This document shows, piece after piece, positions 55,348-63,264 of a stretch of DNA of 64,000 nucleotides. How positions within the stretch are numbered: the stretch's first letter is position 1; each line of letters begins with the position of its first letter. The notes under the pieces were generated by a model. It searched no databases and was not told the origin of the DNA. It saw nothing but the letters and a program-made list of their open reading frames with translations. The position numbers and the translations under genes are program-made. The stretch is taken from the NCBI RefSeq assembly GCF_964036635.1, contig NZ_OZ038524.1:1536001-1600000 (forward strand), read 5' to 3'. This stretch comes from Tenacibaculum dicentrarchi (GTDB lineage: Bacteria > Bacteroidota > Bacteroidia > Flavobacteriales > Flavobacteriaceae).

Positions 55348-56598
55348 ATGACAACATTATTCATAAATATTAAAGAATTAATTCAAGTTAGAGATGCCGA
55401 TGTTCAAAAAGTTTCAGGAGCAGATATGGCTATTTTACCAACAATTAAAAATGCTTTTTTATTAATTAAAAATGATAAAATCATTGATTTTGGCGAAATG
55501 ACAAACTTAAAATTAGCCGATTTAAAAACAATTAATTTTGATAAAAAAATTGATTGTACGGGTAAAATGATACTGCCTACTTGGTGCGATTCTCACACAC
55601 ATATTGTCTATGCAGGAAATCGAGAACAAGAATTTGTAGATAGAATTAATGGCTTAACTTATGAAGAAATTGCAAATAACGGCGGTGGAATTTTAAATTC
55701 AGCAAAAAAATTACAACAAACTTCTGAAGATGATTTATATGCCCAATCGGCGGTTCGTTTAGAGGAAATTATGCAACTTGGTACGGGCGCTGTTGAAATT
55801 AAATCGGGCTATGGTTTAACCGTCGATGCCGAATTAAAAATGCTACGTGTTATTAAAAAATTACGTGAAAATTATAAACTTCCTATTAAAGCAACTTTTT
55901 TAGGTGCACACGCTTTTCCTAAGGAATATACAAATAATAAAGACGGTTATATTGATTTAATTATCAATGAAATGTTACCTAAAATATCCGAAGAAAATTT
56001 AGCTGATTTTATTGATGCTTTCTGTGAAACTGGTTATTTTTCAGTAAAAGATACCGACCGAATTTTAGAAGCGGGTAAAAAACACGGTTTAAGAGCAAAA
56101 GTACACGTAAATCAGTTTACAACTATTGGCGGTGTTCAAGTAAGTGTAAAATATGATGCTTTATCGGTAGATCATTTAGAAATTATGAATTCTGATGATA
56201 TTGAAGCCTTAAAAGATACCAATACCATGCCTGTTGCACTTCCGTCTTGCTCGTATTTTTTAAGTATTCCTTATACACCTGCTCGTAAAATTATTGAAGC
56301 AGGATTGCCTTTAGCTTTGGCAACCGATTTTAACCCTGGTTCTACGCCTTCGGGAAACATGAATTTTGTAGTTGCAACTGCTTGTATTAAAATGAAAATA
56401 ACTCCTGAAGAGGCGATTAATGCCGCAACTATTAACGGTGCTTACGCTATGGATTTATCCGAAGAAGTTGGAAGTATTACCAAAGGAAAAAAGGCTAATT
56501 TTATCATCACAAAAGAAATTTTAAGTTACGGAGCAATTCCTTATAATTTTGGTTCGGTATTAATTGATGCGGTTTTTATTAATGGGGAAATGATTTAG
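55348..56598 (+). CDS. hutI: Imidazolonepropionase
   Basis: Third enzyme of histidine degradation, opening the imidazolone ring. Metal-site DSHTHIVYAGNREQEF, IKSGYGLT, HVNQF, SVDHLEIM and ATDFNPGSTPS are all present. 416 residues. hutH and hutU are not in the window. It is separated from hutG by two unrelated genes. Confidence 0.96.
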   Translation: MTTLFINIKELIQVRDADVQKVSGADMAILPTIKNAFLLIKNDKIIDFGEMTNLKLADLKTINFDKKIDCTGKMILPTWCDSHTHIVYAGNREQEFVDRINGLTYEEIANNGGGILNSAKKLQQTSEDDLYAQSAVRLEEIMQLGTGAVEIKSGYGLTVDAELKMLRVIKKLRENYKLPIKATFLGAHAFPKEYTNNKDGYIDLIINEMLPKISEENLADFIDAFCETGYFSVKDTDRILEAGKKHGLRAKVHVNQFTTIGGVQVSVKYDALSVDHLEIMNSDDIEALKDTNTMPVALPSCSYFLSIPYTPARKIIEAGLPLALATDFNPGSTPSGNMNFVVATACIKMKITPEEAINAATINGAYAMDLSEEVGSITKGKKANFIITKEILSYGAIPYNFGSVLIDAVFINGEMI

Positions 56599-56677
56599 AT
56601 TGATAAATACTAAAAATGTGTAATGAATACACAATTATTCTTAACTAAATCTATGGATATAATTAATAGTAACTATG

Positions 56678-56685
56678 TATTTTTG
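56678..56685 (+). promoter_or_regulatory. Predicted -7 of the 184-residue gene
   Basis: TATTTTTG, 20 bases before the ATG, matches TAnnTTTG, so the inserted gene may carry its own promoter. Confidence 0.45.
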
Positions 56686-56705
56686 TTACAAACAATTAAA
56701 AAAAC

Positions 56706-57260
56706 ATGAAAGAAATTGAAATTTATTTAATATGCTTTTTGTCAAGTTTGATAGGCTCTGGATTAGGAATATTTATATCAGCATTTTTAAAAAAGAAAGG
56801 AGAGAATTTAGCAACAAAACAAGATATTGAAAGTATTACAAAGAAAATTGAAAATGTAAAGTTCAATCTATCAAAAAAATTAGAGATACTCAAAATTAGT
56901 CAAGCTGAAATTCAGTTAAAAAAAACAGAGGTTTTTATAGAGTTTTCAGAAGTTTTAGTAGATGTACTTACTCATAAGATTAAAGCTGATAGTAAAATAT
57001 TTAAGAATAAGGTTAATAAATTAGGATTGAATATATTTTTCTTTGGTTCTGAAGAAACTATAAGAAACTTTCAAATTTATAAAAGTCAAAAAGAGTACAA
57101 GAATGATAAAATGAGCCCTTTAATCACTTTGGCTAATTTATATATAAGTATGAGAAAAGATTTAGGATTTACTGAATCAGAATTAACACCAGATGATTTT
57201 CTTAAAATTCTTATTACGGATTGGGATCAAGCTAAATTGAAAAACTTACAAGAGAATTAA
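56706..57260 (+). CDS. Orphan membrane-anchored coiled-coil protein
   Basis: 184 residues: one N-terminal membrane segment (about 6-28, LICFLSSLIGSGLGIFISAF), then KKKGENLATKQDIESITKKIENVK, a helical heptad-like stretch, and a soluble helical C-terminal part. The motif ATKQDIESITKKIE occurs in many small uncharacterised membrane proteins on accessory DNA. It interrupts the hut genes. Base composition is even more AT-rich than hutI, and it ends just before the attC-like hairpin. Function unknown. Confidence 0.75.
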   Translation: MKEIEIYLICFLSSLIGSGLGIFISAFLKKKGENLATKQDIESITKKIENVKFNLSKKLEILKISQAEIQLKKTEVFIEFSEVLVDVLTHKIKADSKIFKNKVNKLGLNIFFFGSEETIRNFQIYKSQKEYKNDKMSPLITLANLYISMRKDLGFTESELTPDDFLKILITDWDQAKLKNLQEN

Positions 57261-57270
57261 AATAAAAAGT

Positions 57271-57344
57271 TTGTAACAAAGTGTAAATTTCACTTTTTGC
57301 CGCAGGCGCAATACAAAAAGTGAAACTGACACAAAACGTTGTAA
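57271..57344. other. attC-like hairpin (possible gene-cassette recombination site)
   Basis: 74-base imperfect palindrome. TTGTAAC (57271-57277) faces GTTGTAA (57338-57344), 7 pairs with two G-U in single-strand form. GTGT (57281-57284) faces ACAC (57329-57332). TTTCACTTTTTG (57288-57299) pairs perfectly with CAAAAAGTGAAA (57314-57325). Short unpaired spacers separate the blocks, and the loop is GC-rich. This block-and-spacer layout, ending in GTT, resembles integron attC sites, but the outer boxes do not fit the R-Y-Y-Y-A-A-C / G-T-T-R-R-R-Y consensus exactly. Confidence 0.5.
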
Positions 57345-57356
57345 ATAATTCCAAAA

Positions 57357-58094
57357 ATGATACAAATAAAAAATATTGATACAATAATTATTTTAGATAC
57401 AATTAAAAATATTAATTCTACAAAAACATCAAACACTCAGGAAATAATTGATAATATCAAAATTGTTGATCCAATTAAAATAATCAACATAACTGATAAA
57501 GGGTCTAATTTTTTTCTTTGGATTTCAACATTAATAGCTATCTTATCAATAATTTTCATAATTTTTGATAAAATAAAAGAAAGTAAAGTCTTTGGAAAAA
57601 TAATAAGTAAAACATACAGTCCTGAAGGTTTTTATAATTATAAAACAAATAATAATGGGTTTAAAACTATAACAGGAGAGCAATACTTATTAAAACTATC
57701 ATTGAGTTGCTATAGAAAAAGCTTGAATTTCAAAGATGTAAATGTATATATGACTTATGGAAACGAAACTATAAAAGGAGAAATTATATGGGTGAATGAA
57801 CACAACTTAAAACTACCAAATAAAGCTGAAACAAAATTCGAAAATTTCACAATGAAAATACCTCCTAATGAATTTTTGACTTTTAATAATGTTCTTGAAA
57901 TAGGAAAAACATCTTTTTATTATTTATCATTTATTGTTCCAAATAAAAAAGGTGAAGTTATTTATGATAAAATGGAATTAGAGTTTATCAAACCGAATAA
58001 TAAAAAAAAGAAATTTGAGATTTTTGAAATTGATGAAAAACAATATCTTTTTGATGAAAGCTTATTAACAAAAAAATTAAAAAATAATGCTTAA
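57357..58094 (+). CDS. Orphan membrane protein with Ile-rich repeat N-terminus
   Basis: 245 residues. The first 48 are an irregular repeat of I-x-N-I / I-K-I-x-D units without other features. A membrane segment follows (about 55-75, FFLWISTLIAILSIIFIIF), then a soluble beta-rich domain. No family recognised. It begins 12 bases after the attC-like hairpin, and its end overlaps the hutG start by 8 bases, so it was joined neatly to the hut transcript. Confidence 0.7.
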   Translation: MIQIKNIDTIIILDTIKNINSTKTSNTQEIIDNIKIVDPIKIINITDKGSNFFLWISTLIAILSIIFIIFDKIKESKVFGKIISKTYSPEGFYNYKTNNNGFKTITGEQYLLKLSLSCYRKSLNFKDVNVYMTYGNETIKGEIIWVNEHNLKLPNKAETKFENFTMKIPPNEFLTFNNVLEIGKTSFYYLSFIVPNKKGEVIYDKMELEFIKPNNKKKKFEIFEIDEKQYLFDESLLTKKLKNNA

Positions 58095-59085
58095 AATATT
58101 CACTAAAAATGATACTGATACTTTTGTAAATCCACGAGAAGGTGAAACAAAAATTGGGCAACTTACACAAACTATTTCTTCTTTAAATGAACTTGAAAAT
58201 TGTACGGCTAAATTTGTAATTATTGGCGTTCCTGAAGATATTGGTGTAAAAATGAACTACGGAAACGGTGGCGCTCACACGGCTTTTACTCCTGCTTTAA
58301 AATCATTTTTAAACATTCAAGAAAATCAGTTTATTAGCGGAAAAGATATTCTTGTTTTAGGTTATTTAGATTTTTTATCCGAAGCTTCAAATTTTAATGC
58401 TTCTGATAGAAAAAAAGGTAATTTACTCGTTAAAGCTATTGATAAAGAAGTATCTGAACTTGTTAAAAAAATCGTTAAAGCTAATAAAATTCCGATTGTA
58501 ATTGGTGGCGGACATAACAATTCTTACGGGAATTTAAAAGGATTATCCGAAGCTAAAAAACAGCCGATTAATGTGATCAATTTAGATGCACATACCGACT
58601 TGCGACAATTGGAAGAACGTCATAGCGGTAACGGGTTTTCTTATGCTATTGAGCATAAATATGTCGAAAAATATTTTATGTTTGGTTTGCATGAAAATTA
58701 CACACCTCAATATATTTTTGACTACATTCATAGCAATATTAATATTGACTATAATACCTACGAGGAATTAGAAGTTTATAAATCGATTCCTTTTGAAAAT
58801 GAACTATTACGTGCCGAAAATTTTATTCAAAATAAGCCTTTTGGTATTGAAATAGATTTAGACTGTATTCAAAATTTTCCTAGCAGTGCTATGACCCCTA
58901 GCGGATTTTCACCTCAACAAACACGTAAATTTGTGTATTATTTTGCTAAAAATACCAATGCTAGTTATATCCATATTTGCGAAGGAGCACCTTCGGTTAT
59001 ACAAGATCCTTCAGCGGTAAATCAAGTTGGGAAATTTATTAGTTATTTAATTACTGATTTTATAAAAGCACAAAAACAGGATTAA
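58087..59085 (+). CDS. hutG: Formimidoylglutamase
   Basis: Manganese-dependent ureohydrolase that hydrolyses N-formimidoyl-glutamate, the last step of histidine degradation. Metal ligands: GGGHNNSYG, NLDAHTDLR, and EIDLDCIQNFP. 332 residues. The ATG overlaps the end of the upstream orphan gene. Pairs functionally with hutI 1.5 kb upstream. Confidence 0.93.
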   Translation: MLKIFTKNDTDTFVNPREGETKIGQLTQTISSLNELENCTAKFVIIGVPEDIGVKMNYGNGGAHTAFTPALKSFLNIQENQFISGKDILVLGYLDFLSEASNFNASDRKKGNLLVKAIDKEVSELVKKIVKANKIPIVIGGGHNNSYGNLKGLSEAKKQPINVINLDAHTDLRQLEERHSGNGFSYAIEHKYVEKYFMFGLHENYTPQYIFDYIHSNINIDYNTYEELEVYKSIPFENELLRAENFIQNKPFGIEIDLDCIQNFPSSAMTPSGFSPQQTRKFVYYFAKNTNASYIHICEGAPSVIQDPSAVNQVGKFISYLITDFIKAQKQD

Positions 59086-59171
59086 AGACTGATTTTAAAA
59101 GTAATTTACGGCACGATAATTGCCTTCGAAAAACAACAACCTTAGTAAAAAAATTTAACCGCATATTAATT

Positions 59172-59939
59172 ATGAAAAAAATACACATTTTAGCTGTATC
59201 AATTGCAATTTCTTTATTTGGATGCAAAAATAACGACCATAAAAATAATCAAGAAAACATCATAAAAAAAGAAGCTGTAAAAATGGTTGATAGTCATAGT
59301 TCTGAAATTTCTTTAGATTGGAATGGAACATATCATAGTTTTTTTCCTTGTGCTAGTTGCCCCGGTATTTTGACCACAGTAAAATTGAATAATGATAAAA
59401 CGTTTGAAAAATCAGACTTGTATTTAGGAACTGAAAATGGTTATTTTAATAGCAAAGGAACTTTTTCTTTTACTGAAGATGGCGGAAAAATTATCTTAAA
59501 ACCAGAAAAATCTTCAGTAAAAGAAACGATAATATACAGCATCGGAGAAAATAGATTGACTTTATTAGATAAAGATGGACAAGAAACGATTTCTGAATTT
59601 GCGGAAATGTACACGTTAAAAAAAGCATTAAATACCCCTGTTGATTTTTCAAATAAAGTAATAAAGGGGTTTCTTACTTTCGGGCATGAAGTTGCTTCTT
59701 TTAGACCTTGTGGTACTGAAAACTCTTATTGGATTGTTGACCCAAGTAATAAATTAAGAGCACTTTACCAAAATCAAATCGACAAAAAAAACACACCTTA
59801 CACTCCTGTAATAGCTGAACTTAATGTAAAAAACCTAGGGAAAGCTACAGAAGGTTTTGCTGAACAATATGAAAGTATTTTAGAAACGATAGCTATTAAA
59901 TCGGTAACAGCTATTACTCCTGAAAACTATTGTAAATAA
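59172..59939 (+). CDS. NlpE-like lipoprotein
   Basis: Outer-membrane lipoprotein related to NlpE/CutF, linked elsewhere to copper and envelope stress. Signal with lipobox Cys18 (SLFGC). The N-terminal NlpE domain begins at WNGTYHSFFPCASCPGI, whose C-x-x-C is the family mark. The C-terminal half (about 155-255, GFLTFGHEVASFRPCG) resembles the NlpE OB-like domain. Transcribed alone; a 24-base perfect palindrome follows. Confidence 0.85.
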   Translation: MKKIHILAVSIAISLFGCKNNDHKNNQENIIKKEAVKMVDSHSSEISLDWNGTYHSFFPCASCPGILTTVKLNNDKTFEKSDLYLGTENGYFNSKGTFSFTEDGGKIILKPEKSSVKETIIYSIGENRLTLLDKDGQETISEFAEMYTLKKALNTPVDFSNKVIKGFLTFGHEVASFRPCGTENSYWIVDPSNKLRALYQNQIDKKNTPYTPVIAELNVKNLGKATEGFAEQYESILETIAIKSVTAITPENYCK

Positions 59940-59957
59940 TATTTTTTTAAGTAAACA

Positions 59958-59981
59958 AAGCTCAAAATATTTTGAGCTTTA
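59958..59981. terminator. Perfect palindrome after NlpE gene
   Basis: AAAGCTCAAAAT followed directly by ATTTTGAGCTTT, 12-bp arms without a loop spacer. Probably the end of the NlpE transcript. It covers a possible TTG start at 59972, so the next gene is taken to begin at the ATG 60008. Confidence 0.65.
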
Positions 59982-60007
59982 AAGTTAAACATTATTTTGA
60001 ATCACTT

Positions 60008-60322
60008 ATGAATAATAATGATGCTATAAAAGAGGAATTCAAAGAAATGGATTCCTTACTTTTTGAGGTAGAAAAAGAATTTATCCAAATTAAAAAACAC
60101 CATAAAAAGCTTAAAAAATTGATACAAAAAACAAAAATATTAGAAGAGTTTTACTTTTCTGAAAAATGGATGAAAAATAGAGATTTACTTACTAAATCAT
60201 CTAAAAATAATACTGAACCAAACTCTTTTTATTCAGCTAGTGAGGATGCAATTTGGAATTTGTCACAAAGTTTGCATACTGAAAAAATAAAAATTCTTAA
60301 AACAATTACCAAAACGCTTTAA
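60008..60322 (+). CDS. DUF4298-like small helical protein
   Basis: 104 residues, mostly charged helix (coiled-coil-like, Lys/Glu-rich to about residue 60), then LEEFYFSEKWMKNRDLL and YSASEDAIWNLSQSL, which fit the DUF4298 pattern of a Tyr/Trp motif followed by an S-E-D-x-I-x-N-L ending. Function of the family is unknown. It is probably intracellular. Confidence 0.65.
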   Translation: MNNNDAIKEEFKEMDSLLFEVEKEFIQIKKHHKKLKKLIQKTKILEEFYFSEKWMKNRDLLTKSSKNNTEPNSFYSASEDAIWNLSQSLHTEKIKILKTITKTL

Positions 60323-60436
60323 TTCTGCAAAAAATTAAACAAGCTCTTAGTAATGTCGTTTTATATTTCTTAAATTTGGTGAAAAATTGAAAGGAAATAC
60401 CTCTATTATCCTATATAATTTGACTAAAACAAACCA

Positions 60437-61069
60437 ATGACAAACGAAACATTTGGAGCTTATTACTATGAAACTAAATCGCCTACAGTATTTAAAAGTG
60501 ATTCTAATCAACTTTACTTTTTTCAATCTTTTATAGGAAATCATACTATTGATGTAGAACTTGGAGACTGCATATATTATTTTGATGATGATTTAAAATT
60601 TGCTAAAGTTAAAAAAGGTCCTTGCAAAATTAAATCTATTCATTTAGCAACTATAATACGTGGTTATATGCCTCCTGAAGCATCTATATCAATGGAAGGA
60701 GTTACTACTTTACCATACGTAAATGGCTGTTCTACAAAACAATTATTTCCTCCGATAAGACTAGGAGATCCTACATTACAATACTTAAAAATGCCAGCTT
60801 TTAGTAAAGAGCAAGAGCATCATATTCATTCAACTGTTAGAGTTGTTTTAATTATTGAAGGATATGGAAAAAGTATTGTCGGTATTGAAAATAAAAATAT
60901 AATTACGGAGTTAAAACCTGGTTCTGTTTGTGTTCTTGAACCAATGTGCCCACATCATTTTGAAACAGACACAGAAAAACCTTTAATTGCAATTCCTTTA
61001 CATATTTTTTCTTCTGTTGGAGCAATAGAAAAAAACCACCCTATGTTTAATGGTACTATTATGATTTAA
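60437..61069 (+). CDS. Cupin-like protein of a three-gene cluster
   Basis: 210 residues. The C-terminal half is a cupin: EQEHHIHSTVRVVLIIEGYGKSIVG (about residues 131-155) carries the H-x-H metal pattern, and LKPGSVCVLEPMCPHHFETD the second motif with its His. The N-terminal 120 residues are a beta-rich region without a family known to me. It is first in a tight cluster, 3 bases before the next gene. An oxygenase, isomerase or binding role is possible; nothing specific can be claimed. Confidence 0.75.
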   Translation: MTNETFGAYYYETKSPTVFKSDSNQLYFFQSFIGNHTIDVELGDCIYYFDDDLKFAKVKKGPCKIKSIHLATIIRGYMPPEASISMEGVTTLPYVNGCSTKQLFPPIRLGDPTLQYLKMPAFSKEQEHHIHSTVRVVLIIEGYGKSIVGIENKNIITELKPGSVCVLEPMCPHHFETDTEKPLIAIPLHIFSSVGAIEKNHPMFNGTIMI

Positions 61070-61072
61070 AAA

Positions 61073-61462
61073 ATGAGCAACGAAAATATTGATAGAATTA
61101 TTAATGCATTTCTTAAAGATTTTAATGAAATGTGTAAAACTAAAAAAAGAGATTTCCTGATTAGAGAAAAAATAGTTAATTATGAATCGGGTACTTACTC
61201 TAAAAAACAGATAAAATATAATGTAACTTATAAAGTAAGCCGTAAGAAAAATATATGGATTATAGAAGCTATAAATGGATTTTGGTTTTTTAAAAAGAAA
61301 TTTTTACTGCTTCAAATTACTACAAAAGGTGAAAAATTAAATTTCTCAGGACTTTATACACACTCTTTTAAAGATTTTGAAAAATCATTATTAGAAGATA
61401 AGCTAAAAATATATTTAAATACTTGCAAAAAAATACGTCATGATGCCTTTGTCAAATCTTAA
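61073..61462 (+). CDS. Small uncharacterised protein of cupin/PP-loop cluster
   Basis: 129 residues, basic, with no signal or membrane segment. Alternating strands and aromatic residues (NVTYKVSRKKNIWIIEAINGFWFFKKK) suggest a compact alpha/beta fold of NTF2-like size. Its end overlaps the next gene by 23 bases, so it is translated from the same message. No family recognised. Confidence 0.7.
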   Translation: MSNENIDRIINAFLKDFNEMCKTKKRDFLIREKIVNYESGTYSKKQIKYNVTYKVSRKKNIWIIEAINGFWFFKKKFLLLQITTKGEKLNFSGLYTHSFKDFEKSLLEDKLKIYLNTCKKIRHDAFVKS

Positions 61463-62483
61463 TAGTATTTACTATTTATCTAAAAAACAATTATTCAATA
61501 GTAAAGAAATTAAGAAAAAAGCAAATCCTATTTACTTGCAGAGTTGTCTATTTTTTGGTGCTACTTTAATTGACCGTACAAAAAATTTAGATTCTGGAAT
61601 TGATTTTACCATTTTAGATAAAATACCTCAAACATCAAATATATCAAAAACATTTTCAGAAATATGTAGTGAAAGAGCTCGTGAAATAATTAATGCGACT
61701 GATGGAAGAATTAAAGTATTATGGTCTGGTGGAATTGATTCTACCGTAGCATTAATATCGTTAATAAATGAATTAAAATCTATTGATAAAATTAACCGAT
61801 TATCTATTTTATTATCAAAAGAATCGATTATAGAATATCCTACTTTTTTTAACGATATTATTGATAATAAACTTAATTATGAAATGATTAAAACAACTAT
61901 TTTTAATCATATTCAACCAACAGAAACTATTGTAACAGGCGAACATGGCGACCAACTTTTTGGTAGCGATAAACTTAAATACCCTATTCTAACAGGTGAT
62001 GCTTTTACTCCTTATGAAGATATTTTAGAATTTATTATCTCCAGAAAATTAGGTACAGATAAATTTACAAATCAAATTATAGATTTTATAGCACCTGTAA
62101 TAAAAGAATCACCTTTTAAAATAATTTCTTTATACGATTATATGTGGTGGTTAAATTTTTCGTTGAAATGGCAAACAGTATCAATGAGATTAATTCATGG
62201 TTTAGAGCGTAGTCATGAAGATTTAGAAACAAGTGTTTTTCATTTTTTTAAAAGTAACAGCTTTCAAGTTTGGTCTCTTGAAAATCATTCTTCAAAAATT
62301 AAAGAAGAATGGAATACTTATAAATATATTGCCAAAGAATTTATTTATGATTTCCATAAAGACCCTTTTTATCTAGAGAAAAAAGAAAAAGAACAATCAC
62401 TAAAAGAAGTACTAGTTAATAAAACTAATTTTTCAGCATTAACTTTTTCTAAAAAAATATTTAATCAAATAAAAAACAACTGA
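61440..62483 (+). CDS. Asparagine-synthase-like N-type ATP pyrophosphatase
   Basis: 347 residues. The PP-loop SGGIDST at 96-102 and TGEHGDQLFGSD at 166-177 match the synthetase domain of the asparagine synthase family (AMP-forming amide ligases). The N-terminal glutaminase domain of AsnB is absent, with a short 80-residue lead instead. Such stand-alone domains elsewhere form amides, lactams or macrocycles. The cluster with a cupin and an unknown small protein suggests a biosynthetic or modification step. Two adjacent Met codons (61440, 61443) are possible starts. Substrate unknown. Confidence 0.8.
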   Translation: MMPLSNLNSIYYLSKKQLFNSKEIKKKANPIYLQSCLFFGATLIDRTKNLDSGIDFTILDKIPQTSNISKTFSEICSERAREIINATDGRIKVLWSGGIDSTVALISLINELKSIDKINRLSILLSKESIIEYPTFFNDIIDNKLNYEMIKTTIFNHIQPTETIVTGEHGDQLFGSDKLKYPILTGDAFTPYEDILEFIISRKLGTDKFTNQIIDFIAPVIKESPFKIISLYDYMWWLNFSLKWQTVSMRLIHGLERSHEDLETSVFHFFKSNSFQVWSLENHSSKIKEEWNTYKYIAKEFIYDFHKDPFYLEKKEKEQSLKEVLVNKTNFSALTFSKKIFNQIKNN

Positions 62484-62499
62484 TTATTTACACTCAAAA

Positions 62500-63255
62500 T
62501 TAATCAATCCAATTTTTAAAAGTTTTTACACGTTCTCTGCTTACTATTATTTCTGTTTCATCATAAAAATGTAAAATTAATTTTAAGCGAGAATTTGTAT
62601 AAGTTATAATATCTTTTATGGCATTTATATGAACTATAAAAGTTCTATTTACTCTAAAAAAACATTCAGGATTTAGCTGTTTTTGCCAATATTCTAACGA
62701 ATTATCTATTAAGTAATTTCGATTTGCATTGGTATGAATATACGTTGCTTTATTTTCGGAACATAAACAAACAATTTGATCAATAGGTATTATTTTTATA
62801 TGTTGCCCTACTTTAATTGTAAATCGCTTTTTAAACTTTCTATCAACAGGGTTTACTAACAACTTTCGAATAGCATCAATATTGATTTTTATATCCGATT
62901 TTTTAGGTTGATGCTCTTTAAATTTATCAAAAGCAACCTTTAACTCGTCTTGGTCAAGAGGTTTTAATAGATAATCTATCGAATTTAATTTGAATGCTTT
63001 TAATGCGTATTCATCATAAGCAGTTGTAAAAATAATGGCTGATTTCACTTCAATTTCTTCAAAAATTTCAAATGATAATCCGTCAGATAATTGAATATCT
63101 AAAAAAATTAAATCAGGGTGTTTATTGTTTTGAAACCAATTAATTGACTCTTCTACCGAATGTAGCATCGTTTGCGCTTCAATATTTAACTCAGAAAGCA
63201 TTCTTTTTAAACGTCTGGCAGCTGGTTTTTCATCTTCTATAATAATAACATTCAT
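62500..63255 (-). CDS. LytTR-family response regulator
   Basis: Receiver domain (1-120) with acidic pocket IIEDEK, phospho-acceptor Asp in LIFLDIQLSDG (about 55) and Lys in LLKPLD; then a LytTR DNA-binding domain (about 145-250) with FKKRFTIKVGQHIKIIP and CFFRVNRTFIVHINAI. It pairs with the adjacent kinase, 9 bases away. Target genes unknown. Confidence 0.94.
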   Translation of the reverse strand: MNVIIIEDEKPAARRLKRMLSELNIEAQTMLHSVEESINWFQNNKHPDLIFLDIQLSDGLSFEIFEEIEVKSAIIFTTAYDEYALKAFKLNSIDYLLKPLDQDELKVAFDKFKEHQPKKSDIKINIDAIRKLLVNPVDRKFKKRFTIKVGQHIKIIPIDQIVCLCSENKATYIHTNANRNYLIDNSLEYWQKQLNPECFFRVNRTFIVHINAIKDIITYTNSRLKLILHFYDETEIIVSRERVKTFKNWID

Positions 63256-63264
63256 ATTTTTATT

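Noticed and set aside
59972..60007. TTG start for the DUF4298-like gene
   Set aside because: It falls inside a perfect 24-base palindrome; the ATG at 60008 is better placed.
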